Positions 53,256 to 61,351 of a stretch of DNA of 64,000 bases are shown here, one piece after another; position 1 is the stretch's first letter; every line of letters begins with the position of its first letter. A program made the translations under genes and the position numbers. Origin of the DNA: Cyanobacteria bacterium TGS_CYA1 (GTDB taxonomy: Bacteria; Cyanobacteriota; Vampirovibrionia; Obscuribacterales; Obscuribacteraceae); contig JAHCIQ010000004.1 of the NCBI GenBank assembly GCA_026129135.1, positions 247,382 to 311,381 on the forward strand. Direction: 5' to 3'. The notes beneath the pieces are model-generated. The model was given only the letters and a program-made list of their open reading frames with translations, ran no database searches and was not told the DNA's origin.

Positions 53256-55565
53256 TCAAAGCCACATCACATACTGAGCAAGTCCGGCAAGGGCAGCCAG
53301 GAATAAGACTACATATGAACCGACCGTGACCGAGTGCAAATTCTTGTTATTACCAACCACCATCATTGCACCACCTGTGATACCAAGAAGTACAGGGACG
53401 ATATAGTGAATCAGATACAAAATCCAGCTCATATTATTGCCGATCCAAATTTTGGTAGGCTTGGGTGGAACAGAGATTTTAGCCTGAACAGGCATTTGCA
53501 ATAGTTCTTGATTGACGCCAAGCACGAGTGCCTCGCCACTATTGGCGGTGCCAATCCAGCGACCCTGGCTGTCGGTCGCTCTGGCATAAACCGTCGGCGG
53601 TTTGTCTGCTTTGTCGCTCAAAGAATACAGTCTGATTTCGTTTGCGCCGGTCCTGGATTCGTCCACCATCATTTGTCCTGTTTGCAAAGACTGAATGTGT
53701 TCTTTTTTCTCTTGCTCGGTAATATCTGCAATCGCTCTGACAGTTACATTGCCAGGCAAGCGCAAAGCGTTAATATTTACGTTTTGGGGAACGGCAAAAG
53801 CTTGATGGACTTTCAAATACCAGCATTTTGCGTCAGCTATTGTTTTTTGTTCAGGACTACCTGCCAGATAAAGTCGCACTCCGTTTTCCGTCACGATAGA
53901 GCTGTCTTTGCCTTCGCGTGAAAACCAGAGCTGACGCTCCATGACCGAGTCAAGCAGTTGTTGGAATACACTTGTTATTGAATCGTAATTGACGACTGGA
54001 ACTTGAATGGCAGACTTTTCTTTTTGATAAGTAGCTAAATTGTTTTCGCCAATTACAAGAGACAACTTGGAGTCTCCGCTTGTATAGGTTTGACTCTTGC
54101 CTTGAGCCTGGCTTGTCACCGGGGTTGTGGAGCCCAGCTCTACATTTTTTTGTTTTTGATCCTTAAATAGATAGATTCCGCCGATGATTAAGCCGGTGAC
54201 AACACAACCAGCAATAATATATTCACGGGCATTGAGTAGACCCGACGACAATTTCTCGCCCTTGATAGTTGCTTTGCGGGCCGATACTTTGTCTACAGGA
54301 ACGTCTGGAACTTGAGACTCACGAGTGGTGATCGATTTAATTTCTTCCACGCTTGGAAGTTCGATTTTTAACGCCTGGTTTTGCTGGGTCGATTCTTGAA
54401 TATGCCAGCTCACGCCGTCGGATGCTTTGATGTCTGCATCCATACTGAGCTCGGCTAGGTTCCAGATGCCAGATTGACTTGCTTTGCGCGCACCAGATGG
54501 AATCGAGCTTACTTGAGCTCGAAGCTCAGCTACCCGGGAAGCAAGATGGTCCAAATAAGGGTCCGGATTATGATTGTGCACTGGTGCCACAATTGATTCT
54601 TCTTCTGGAAAAGCAGGTCTTTGCCCATCTTGCATGGCCGAATCTGATTCACCACGAAGCGATTTGAGATTTGAAACTTTTCCCGCCAGATGCTGGACGT
54701 AGGGGTCTGCGGCTGGGTCTCTTCGGCGCGGCTCGCTGAAGGTCTGTCCGTGGTCGGCAAATGGATTGCGACTGAGTGCAGGTGGTTGAGGGCTGGCTTC
54801 CAAACTCACCGTATTTGGTGGCATGGAAAGAGGAGGTTCGGGAATTTCGAGATTGGTAATCGAAGCCGTTTCTACTTGTGACGTGGGTCGGTTGGATGGT
54901 GCTGGCGGGAATTGCGCCTGGCTCAAAGCTTCATTTGGGTCAATGGAAAAACCACTTGGTGTTTGAGAAACTTGCGGGGTTTGATAAGCGCCAGAGGCAA
55001 TATTTGATGCTACTGCAGTAACGTCTGTATCGCTGAAAGCACTTTTTAGAGCTTCGGCTATTTTTTTGCGCTGATTGATTTTGACAGACAAGTTTTCGTA
55101 TGCCTGATGGACGCGCTTGAATAACGGATGTTCGAACCCTAAAGCCCCGCGCACGAGCATGAGCGCTTCTTCGTATGTAGATTTCGACTCGTTGTAATTT
55201 CCTAGTTGCTCGTAGGTGCGAGCAATTTTCATAATGAGATCGGCGTATTCGTTGTCGAAACTTTGTTGAAAACGAGATTTCGCTCGCACGACTCTTTCAT
55301 AAACGGGGATGCAGTCGCGTAATTGGCTTGTTTTGTGTAAGCAATCGCCCAGTCTTTGTAAGGCGTATATGTGAACAGGAATGGCTGGATGATTCGACAT
55401 GCTGCGGTTTGCGTGCAGGTCTTCGCCAAATTGAAATTCGATTTCGCGTGCAACGTCGCTATAGACTCTTCCGGCTTCTTCGAAGCGTTGCTCGTTAAAG
55501 ACAGCGTCAGCATACGCCAGCGCTTCTCTTATCTCTTTCTCTCCGACGCGTTGTCCTTCGGCCAT
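53256..55565 (-). CDS. Membrane protein with N-terminal TPRs
   Basis: 769 residues. TPR repeats span about 10-165 (EALAYADAVFNEQRFEEAGR, ADLIMKIARTYEQLGNYNES). A long disordered region of about 165-440 carries two copies of a motif of the form DPYxxHLAxxVxxL (DPYVQHLAGKVSNL, DPYLDHLASRVAEL). One membrane helix lies near 455 (IIAGCVVTGLIIGGIYLF) and two at the C-terminus (LIHYIVPVLLGITGGAMMV, YVVLFLAALAGLAQYVMWL). The domain between them has no recognised family. It is divergent from the probable selenoprotein gene. Confidence 0.8.
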   Translation of the reverse strand: MAEGQRVGEKEIREALAYADAVFNEQRFEEAGRVYSDVAREIEFQFGEDLHANRSMSNHPAIPVHIYALQRLGDCLHKTSQLRDCIPVYERVVRAKSRFQQSFDNEYADLIMKIARTYEQLGNYNESKSTYEEALMLVRGALGFEHPLFKRVHQAYENLSVKINQRKKIAEALKSAFSDTDVTAVASNIASGAYQTPQVSQTPSGFSIDPNEALSQAQFPPAPSNRPTSQVETASITNLEIPEPPLSMPPNTVSLEASPQPPALSRNPFADHGQTFSEPRRRDPAADPYVQHLAGKVSNLKSLRGESDSAMQDGQRPAFPEEESIVAPVHNHNPDPYLDHLASRVAELRAQVSSIPSGARKASQSGIWNLAELSMDADIKASDGVSWHIQESTQQNQALKIELPSVEEIKSITTRESQVPDVPVDKVSARKATIKGEKLSSGLLNAREYIIAGCVVTGLIIGGIYLFKDQKQKNVELGSTTPVTSQAQGKSQTYTSGDSKLSLVIGENNLATYQKEKSAIQVPVVNYDSITSVFQQLLDSVMERQLWFSREGKDSSIVTENGVRLYLAGSPEQKTIADAKCWYLKVHQAFAVPQNVNINALRLPGNVTVRAIADITEQEKKEHIQSLQTGQMMVDESRTGANEIRLYSLSDKADKPPTVYARATDSQGRWIGTANSGEALVLGVNQELLQMPVQAKISVPPKPTKIWIGNNMSWILYLIHYIVPVLLGITGGAMMVVGNNKNLHSVTVGSYVVLFLAALAGLAQYVMWL

Positions 55566-55632
55566 TAAAAAATTCGCCCTCTTATGGATATGTTACTCTA
55601 TGAAGCCTGGATCCGGGAAAAGGAGGATCGAC

Positions 55633-55998
55633 ATGTCCAAAGGCAAAAATCAATTAAGTCCCGAATGGGTTTATCATCGTCCCGGCTGAGTGACTTGCAC
55701 GCGTACTCAAGAGGTTCTTGGGCAAGATTACAATCAGGCGAAAGAAATCGTAAGCGCCAGCAAAACAAAGCTTCCACTAGATAAAGCAATGGAATTGCTC
55801 AAAGGTATCGAGCAGATATATTCGTGCAAGCCAAACAAAGTCATTCATTTAGATTTGAAAAAGCAAAACCCATCTAAAGAGGAAATTGCTGCCACAATTC
55901 TTGGTCCGACAGGCAACCTGCGGGCTCCAGCTATCAAAGCAGGCAAAAAATTGATTGTTGGATTCAATAAAGACTTGTTGAAAGAACTTACTTCGTAA
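55633..55998 (+). CDS. Probable ArsC/thioredoxin-fold selenoprotein with in-frame UGA
   Basis: The ATG at 55633 follows AAGGAGGATCGAC and opens MSKGKNQLSPEWVYHRPG, then TGA at 55687-55689, then VTCTRTQEVLGQDY and 88 further codons, 121 residues in all if TGA is read as Sec. The TGA lies where the first Cys of CxxC is expected (Sec19, Cys22, U-V-T-C), after a beta-strand and before the helix, as in ArsC/Spx-like and thioredoxin folds. GNLRAPAIKAGKKLIVGFN later fits the cis-Pro strand of that fold. A plain start at the GTG after the TGA has no ribosome binding site. A nonsense mutation is the alternative. Confidence 0.7.
55694..55726 (+). promoter_or_regulatory. Candidate bacterial SECIS hairpin
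   Basis: CAAGA (55708-55712) pairs with TCTTG (55716-55720) around loop GGT, extended by T-G and C-G pairs, and CTTGC (55694-55698) can pair with GCAAG (55722-55726). The GGT loop begins 23 bases after the TGA, within the known window for bacterial SECIS elements, and has the Gs and U that SelB needs. Folding and SelB binding are untested. Confidence 0.55.
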
Positions 55999-56236
55999 AG
56001 TGCGAGTCGTCGGTCAAATGACCGATTACAAGACCGGTAACGCCGCCGATTATGACACCCCAGACAGCACCGCCGCCGAAATTGAGGTAGGGTTCAACCG
56101 ATTGTGGTAGAGGATAAACCTTAATCACTTCAAAAGAGGCGCCCGATAAGACCGCGCCCAGTCCAGCCATCAAAAGCATTGCCCAGATAGGAAAAGTGAA
56201 GCTGTTTCCTTTTTGAGAATTTTCTTTGGCAGCCAT
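55988..56236 (-). CDS. Small membrane protein with glycine-zipper helix
   Basis: 82 residues, two membrane helices (FPIWAMLLMAGLGAVLSGA and GGGAVWGVIIGGVTGLVIG), the second Gly-rich. No family is recognised. Its end overlaps the probable selenoprotein gene by 11 bases. Confidence 0.7.
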   Translation of the reverse strand: MAAKENSQKGNSFTFPIWAMLLMAGLGAVLSGASFEVIKVYPLPQSVEPYLNFGGGAVWGVIIGGVTGLVIGHLTDDSHFTK

Positions 56237-56286
56237 TCGAATGATTCCTCATTACAACTTAACAGGGTAAAACTTTCTAACAGCCG

Positions 56287-56823
56287 TTAAGTATAGCAGT
56301 CTTGCAGTAGAAACAATCCCGCCAATGTTTTAGCGTCCTTAATATCTTCTTTCATAAGCAGTGCGCGGGCTTCTTTGACAGAAACGATAATAACTTCTGT
56401 TTCTTCGTCTTCGTCTAGATTTTTGCCCACGAAGGTCAGATCGGTAGCTTTATACATGTAAAGCTTTTCAGTACAAAAACCAGGCGCTGATAACAAAGTA
56501 CCGAGGTCTTGCCAGGTTTCTGCCTTATAACCAGTCTCTTCTATTAACTCGCGATAAGCTGCAGGCGAGGGGTCTTCATCTAGCTCAATTCGCCCGGCTG
56601 GAAATTCGAGAATATACTGGTCGAGAGTATAGCGATATTGCTTAATTAGAATCACTTCGCCCTTGCTTGGTTGAGCAAGAATAACCACTCCTCCATTGTG
56701 TTCGACAATCTCGCGCGTGACGGTTTTGTCGCCATCTTGAAGCGTGTCCAGGCGCAAATTGAGGATGACGCCATCAAAAATTCGCTTGGATGAGACTTTG
56801 TGTTGAGTGGTAAAAAGTGACAT
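56287..56823 (-). CDS. NUDIX hydrolase, ADP-ribose pyrophosphatase-like
   Basis: 178 residues from the ATG at 56823, which follows AGGAAGGA; an upstream in-frame start lacks it. The Nudix box is intact: GRIELDEDPSPAAYRELIEE followed by TGY. The N-terminal strand pattern and FPAGRIELDE placement fit ADP-ribose pyrophosphatases. It hydrolyses nucleoside-diphosphate compounds such as ADP-ribose. It is divergent from folC, with 43 bases between starts. Confidence 0.92.
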   Translation of the reverse strand: MSLFTTQHKVSSKRIFDGVILNLRLDTLQDGDKTVTREIVEHNGGVVILAQPSKGEVILIKQYRYTLDQYILEFPAGRIELDEDPSPAAYRELIEETGYKAETWQDLGTLLSAPGFCTEKLYMYKATDLTFVGKNLDEDEETEVIIVSVKEARALLMKEDIKDAKTLAGLFLLQDCYT

Positions 56824-56866
56824 TTGGATTCCTTCCTCAAATTCCAAAGCAGTATATCCTAGTCCT

Positions 56867-58249
56867 ATGAATTACACCCAAAGCGTCTCTTACATCGAAA
56901 GCCTTATGCCGGGAAACCTCAATCCCGGACTATCGCGCATGAAGGCTTTTCTTGCGATGTACGACGAATTGAAGTCTCAAGCCCCATGTTTTCATGTAGG
57001 TGGTACGAATGGCAAAGGTTCAACCACTGTTATTCTTGAAAGCGCACTGGCTGAGGGACTTGATCTTAGCGTGGGACGATTTTCAGGACCGCATATTCTC
57101 AACTGGAACGAACGCATTTCAATCAATGGGCAATCGGCATCAAAAGAGGATTTTGCCGCTTGTGCGACCACGATAAAAGAGTATTCAAGCAAATTCAGCA
57201 GTCAGACTTTAGAGGAAGAATTGTCCTGGTTTGAAGTTTTGACTGCAATGGCGCTTTTATATTTTGCTCAAAAGAGAGTTGATTGCATCGTGCTAGAGGT
57301 GGGACTGGGAGGTCGTTTTGACGCTACAAATGCAGTCGAGGGCATAGTTTCGACAATCATCACCAATATAGAACTCGACCACACGCACATTCTTGGAGAT
57401 TCCAAAGAAAAAATTGCAGCCGAAAAAGCTGGCATAATCAAAGAAGGAATATTTGTTACCACTCAAGCAAAACCGCCTGGGCAAAAAGTTTTGGTCGAAA
57501 AGGCGAAAGAAAAAAATGCTTTGATTTTTTGTCTGGACAAACATATTGACGAAGGTCTGGCAATAATAAATGACTGGCTTGAGACTAATGGTTCCAAGAG
57601 TGCAGACGCTGCAGAAATTCTCGATGCACTTTCGTTGCCAGGCGAGCATCAAAGGCTCAATGCCCTATGTGCCTTGATTTCAATTGCCAAAGCAAATTGT
57701 AATAGGCTCGATTTCGGCAATAAAATAATAGCCACAACTGGGGACAAGTTGAAGCATGCCCTGTCTCATGTCTATTGGCCAGGGCGTTTGCAGATAGTAA
57801 AAGGCTCTGACAAATATCGAAACTTAGAGGTTATTCTTGATGCTGCGCACAATCCAAACGGGGCTGAAATATTGGATAAAGCTCTCTTCGAGATGAATAT
57901 CAATAAACGTTGCTATATCTTAGGATTTTTTAGTAATAAGGATGTCCCGTCGATCCTGGCTAAATTACTCGATCACGCCGAACAGTCCAGTGTAGTAATC
58001 GCTTACCAGGCTGATTCGCATAGACAAACCATGGCTAAAGATGAAATACTTAAGCTCTCTAAATCTATTAGACCGGACCTCGAAACTGTTCTGGTCAACT
58101 CGATGGAAGAGGCTTTGCAAAAAGCGATCAGCATAGAAAAACGTGGTTACAAGGTGGTGGCTACCGGCTCTTTTGCTGTTTTAAAAGATGTAATGAAAGA
58201 ATTTGGCTGGAATTCTGTTGAACATGCTAAACCGATAATTCAAGTTTAG
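56867..58249 (+). CDS. folC: Folylpolyglutamate synthase / dihydrofolate synthase
   Basis: 460 residues from the ATG at 56867. Motifs: FHVGGTNGKGSTTVILES (P-loop), VLEVGLGGRFDATNAVE, ELDHTHILGDSKEKIAAEKA, GEHQRLNA and LDAAHNPNGAEIL. FolC adds glutamate to folates and makes dihydrofolate in many bacteria. No strong ribosome binding site is visible. Confidence 0.95.
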   Translation: MNYTQSVSYIESLMPGNLNPGLSRMKAFLAMYDELKSQAPCFHVGGTNGKGSTTVILESALAEGLDLSVGRFSGPHILNWNERISINGQSASKEDFAACATTIKEYSSKFSSQTLEEELSWFEVLTAMALLYFAQKRVDCIVLEVGLGGRFDATNAVEGIVSTIITNIELDHTHILGDSKEKIAAEKAGIIKEGIFVTTQAKPPGQKVLVEKAKEKNALIFCLDKHIDEGLAIINDWLETNGSKSADAAEILDALSLPGEHQRLNALCALISIAKANCNRLDFGNKIIATTGDKLKHALSHVYWPGRLQIVKGSDKYRNLEVILDAAHNPNGAEILDKALFEMNINKRCYILGFFSNKDVPSILAKLLDHAEQSSVVIAYQADSHRQTMAKDEILKLSKSIRPDLETVLVNSMEEALQKAISIEKRGYKVVATGSFAVLKDVMKEFGWNSVEHAKPIIQV

Positions 58250-58266
58250 AGCGAGATATTTTAAAA

Positions 58267-60000
58267 ATGACGACATTGACCACGAACTCTCAATCGATTG
58301 TGAGCTTGAATGGATATGTTAGACATCAAGGAATGCCTGTGCAGGGTGTTGAAGTCAATTTATATTCGCAAGTGATGTCGAGCGAATATAACGCTTCAGC
58401 AGAGCCGCTTGCCACCATTCGCACAAGCAGCAAAGGGCAATTCAGTTTCAAGGTCGAGCCTGGCAATTACTGTCTGGAAGCCATTCCCGACGATCAGGGA
58501 CGCTTTTTGAAATCGAGAGTTTCAGATTTGAAAGTGCCTTCGCTCAACCCGGTCAATATGACAGTCAACACTGGAATTATTTTGCGCGGTCGTGTTGTCA
58601 CCAAGGGTGGTGACCAATTGAAAACGGTGCGTGTTCACGCCTTCGGTATAGAGCCAAGCTCTTACTGGGCATCCAGTTTGCTGGATAATGATGGTAATTA
58701 TTCATTGATTCTTCCCAGAGGGAAATTTCATTTGCTTGCGCTCGATACTCAAGAAGGCGAAACCGGAAACACTTTTCGATTTTTAAGCAAAAAAATTCAT
58801 GTAGTCGAATTGGAACAGGATAAAGAATTTGATTTTACTCTGGGTCAACTTTATAAGTTCGATGCAAACGTACTTGATGCAACAACTAATCCGGTTCCGC
58901 AAAGCAAAGTCTTTATCAAAGCAAATACCGACATGGAGAAAAAACCTTTTCCTGTAGCCAAACAAGAGCTTGAACTGACTACCAAGCTCACGGCTGACAA
59001 AGACGGCAAATTCCAGATTTTTCTCGACCGTGGAGCATTCGATTTTATTATCGATCCTCCTCATGGTTCGACCTATTTTGGTATCGAACAAAAAGGTGTG
59101 GCGGTTGAAGAAAGTACAAAACAGAGCTTTAATCTGGTCGAAGGAAAAAAAGTCGAAGGCTTGATTCAGTTCGAAGGCCACAAACTTTCTGATTGTTTGA
59201 TTCGACTGCAAGAAGTCACTAATAATCGCGAATATTTAGTCAAATCAGACCAGGATGGAAAATTTTCTCTTTTCTTGCCGTCAGGCAAATATAAGCTTGC
59301 TTGCACCGCTCATCCTAAAGATGCAAAGACTTTAGAGATAGACGGAGCCTTTCATTCGAGCATTGCCCCCTGGACCGAAATTATCAAAGTCGAAGGACCA
59401 AGCGATGTTTCTATCAATTTGAAGAAAGGCAGAGCGCTCAAAGGTCAGGTCAAAGACGATACTGGTCAACCAAGACCAGGGGTTAAAATCTCTGTCCACA
59501 CGAGAACTGATATGAAGCGAGCGTTATGCGAGACCATGACAGATTCTGCTGGTAAATTCTGCATATTTCTGGCTCCCGACCAGTACAAAATCGTGGTCCA
59601 GGACGATAAAGCAAATGCTATCGAGGTCGAAATCACAGAAGACAAAGATATTAGCGACCTGGAGCTTATCTGGCACGGATGGTGCCAGGCACGTTTTAGG
59701 GTACAGGCGGAAGACGGCACAAGTATCGTGCGCTGCCAGATAAAATATCTGCCTTACGGTTATAAAGATGAGGCTGACGCCAGTTTGGGACCACAAGACC
59801 CAAGTCCTTCGGATCTTTCTTATATGCCGCTTGGTTATGTTTTAACCAACGAAGAGGGAATAGGACAAATAACGGTTCCAGCGGGAATTTATTCTGTTTT
59901 CTTCCACCCGCCCGAAGCCGGTTCGTACTTGCCCAAACAGCTGCGCCAGATATCAATTTCAGGCGACATGGAGCGCAAAGTTGCCCTAAGCAGAAAGTGA
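58267..60000 (+). CDS. Carboxypeptidase-regulatory-like repeat protein
   Basis: 577 residues built from about six beta-sandwich repeats of the carboxypeptidase-regulatory/Cna-B type. Each opens with a G-x-V strand and a P-x-x-x-V turn: GYVRHQGMPVQGVEVNLYS, GRVVTKGGDQLKTVRVHAFG, GQVKDDTGQPRPGVKISVHT and others. There is no signal peptide, membrane helix or catalytic motif, so it appears cytosolic or exported by an unknown route. It follows folC by 17 bases on the same strand. Function unknown. Confidence 0.8.
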   Translation: MTTLTTNSQSIVSLNGYVRHQGMPVQGVEVNLYSQVMSSEYNASAEPLATIRTSSKGQFSFKVEPGNYCLEAIPDDQGRFLKSRVSDLKVPSLNPVNMTVNTGIILRGRVVTKGGDQLKTVRVHAFGIEPSSYWASSLLDNDGNYSLILPRGKFHLLALDTQEGETGNTFRFLSKKIHVVELEQDKEFDFTLGQLYKFDANVLDATTNPVPQSKVFIKANTDMEKKPFPVAKQELELTTKLTADKDGKFQIFLDRGAFDFIIDPPHGSTYFGIEQKGVAVEESTKQSFNLVEGKKVEGLIQFEGHKLSDCLIRLQEVTNNREYLVKSDQDGKFSLFLPSGKYKLACTAHPKDAKTLEIDGAFHSSIAPWTEIIKVEGPSDVSINLKKGRALKGQVKDDTGQPRPGVKISVHTRTDMKRALCETMTDSAGKFCIFLAPDQYKIVVQDDKANAIEVEITEDKDISDLELIWHGWCQARFRVQAEDGTSIVRCQIKYLPYGYKDEADASLGPQDPSPSDLSYMPLGYVLTNEEGIGQITVPAGIYSVFFHPPEAGSYLPKQLRQISISGDMERKVALSRK

Positions 60001-60089
60001 AATCAAAGTTCATTTAGCTAGCTCAGGGGATATGTTTTACGTTTTAAAGTCGCTAAAATGGCCTTGAAGTACTTGTTTAGAGGTAGCTT

Positions 60090-60713
60090 GTGACCGATTC
60101 GATGCAGAGGCGAAAAAGACCGAAGGTTCCCACTAGTCCATGGGATATCTTGATCGCTTCCGTTGAACAGGCTATGGAGCGCGGGCAGTGGGAAGAGGCC
60201 GAAAGATTGTCTCTTGCCGCCCTTGAAGAAGCCGAAACTTTTGACCTCGAAGATAAACGACTGGGAATTAATCTCGAGCTTTTATCCGAAATTTATTACA
60301 TGCTGCAAAATTATCAAAGAGGCGCACCGGTTGTTCGTCGTCTTTTGCAAATCTATATTCGCGTCCTGGGTCCAGATCACATAGATACAGGCACAGTCAC
60401 GCATAACGCTGCCATGCTTTATCACTCGTGGGGCAAACATGAAGATGCCGAGCCATTTTATGTTCAGGCCCTTCGCATTAAAAAGAACAGGCTTGGTCGT
60501 GCCCATCCTCAAGTAATGACTCTTCTTGGGCATTATATTCAGCTTTTGTATCAAACAAACAGGGTTAAAGAAGCCGAGGAATTGAAAGCTACTGCCGTCG
60601 CCGTTGCTTCTGGCAAATTTACCCGTTCTGGACAGTGGAAAGCTATGCCTGCTCCAGTTTCGCCAGATGAGGCTTTGTATACTAAAGAAATGGACACTCA
60701 GCCAAAGGCTTAA
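60090..60713 (+). CDS. TPR protein of kinesin-light-chain type
   Basis: 207 residues from a GTG after AGAGGTAG. TPRs span about 20-175 (RRLLQIYIRVLGPDHIDTGT, KHEDAEPFYVQALRIKKNRL), and the C-terminus is polar. It is soluble with no other domain. It probably mediates protein contact. Confidence 0.85.
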   Translation: MTDSMQRRKRPKVPTSPWDILIASVEQAMERGQWEEAERLSLAALEEAETFDLEDKRLGINLELLSEIYYMLQNYQRGAPVVRRLLQIYIRVLGPDHIDTGTVTHNAAMLYHSWGKHEDAEPFYVQALRIKKNRLGRAHPQVMTLLGHYIQLLYQTNRVKEAEELKATAVAVASGKFTRSGQWKAMPAPVSPDEALYTKEMDTQPKA

Positions 60714-60723
60714 GTCTGGTACC

Positions 60724-60739
60724 GCACCATATGTGGTGC
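60724..60739 (+). terminator. Weak terminator-like hairpin after the TPR gene
   Basis: GCACCA pairs with TGGTGC around TATG, followed by ATTTAGAGTTTTT. The stem is only six pairs and the T-run is delayed, so termination would be partial. Confidence 0.4.
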
Positions 60740-60854
60740 ATTTAGAGTTTTTGATAAATCGCAAACCGCTCTTGATTGGGTGGGAACTTTTAAATTCTTT
60801 TGGAGTCCTCTCTTTCGGCTGAAATCATTAGAGGCACTACTTAGAGGCATTACT

Positions 60855-61232
60855 ATGAAAAATGGCGATAAAAAATCTGCTCGAAATAAGAAAGATACGA
60901 CAGTCAAGAAAATAGACAGCCGCTTTTCACCAGAAGGCAAAGATGGTGAAAAATATCTGGCTGGCGGCAAAAGAGTGTCAATGAGACTCTGGCAAGAAGA
61001 ACCTAAAGGCGAGAAAGAGCCAAGCAAGCGCGATTATGAAACAGTAGGCTATGTGGTTTCAGGTAAAGCAGAGCTTGAAACTGAAGGTCAAACCGTCGTT
61101 CTGCAAGAAGGAGACTCCTGGGTAGTGCCAGCAGGAGCCAAGCACCACTACAACATTATTGAAAAATTCACGGCAATTGAAGCCACGTCTCCTCCCTTTG
61201 AAGTTCACGGGCGTGACAGCAGAAATTCTTAA
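60855..61232 (+). CDS. Cupin domain protein
   Basis: 125 residues from the ATG at 60855, which follows AGAGG; an in-frame start 75 bases upstream lacks a site. The cupin core has ETVGYVVSGKAELETEGQTV, EGDSWVVPAGAKHHYNI. The metal-ligand His residues of motif 1 are absent, so it is probably a binding rather than catalytic cupin. An N-terminal Lys-rich tail precedes it. Substrate unknown. Confidence 0.88.
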   Translation: MKNGDKKSARNKKDTTVKKIDSRFSPEGKDGEKYLAGGKRVSMRLWQEEPKGEKEPSKRDYETVGYVVSGKAELETEGQTVVLQEGDSWVVPAGAKHHYNIIEKFTAIEATSPPFEVHGRDSRNS

Positions 61233-61236
61233 ATCT

Positions 61237-61347
61237 TCATTTTGCCATCGCAGTTTGCATGCGCTTATTGATTTCTTCTTTGTTCACATCTTCGACATGT
61301 GTAGCAATCCACCACTGTATGCCGTTTGAATCGCGGACGCCTCCAGA
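61237..61347 (-). pseudogene. C-terminal remnant of a PhnB-like VOC protein
   Basis: Just past the stop of the sensor gene at 61352, the minus strand encodes GVRDSNGIQWWIATHVEDV, then NKEEINKRMQTAMAK and a stop. This is the characteristic C-terminus of PhnB/glyoxalase-like VOC proteins (D-x-x-G-x-x-W-x-IATHxEDV). No start or upstream VOC sequence is present in the visible reading frame, so the gene is truncated, with the sensor gene lying where the rest should be. Confidence 0.7.
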
Positions 61348-61351
61348 GCGC

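Noticed and set aside
55690..55998. Gene starting at the GTG after the TGA
   Set aside because: No ribosome binding site, and it loses the first strand of the fold; the ATG at 55633 with AAGGAGG is much better.
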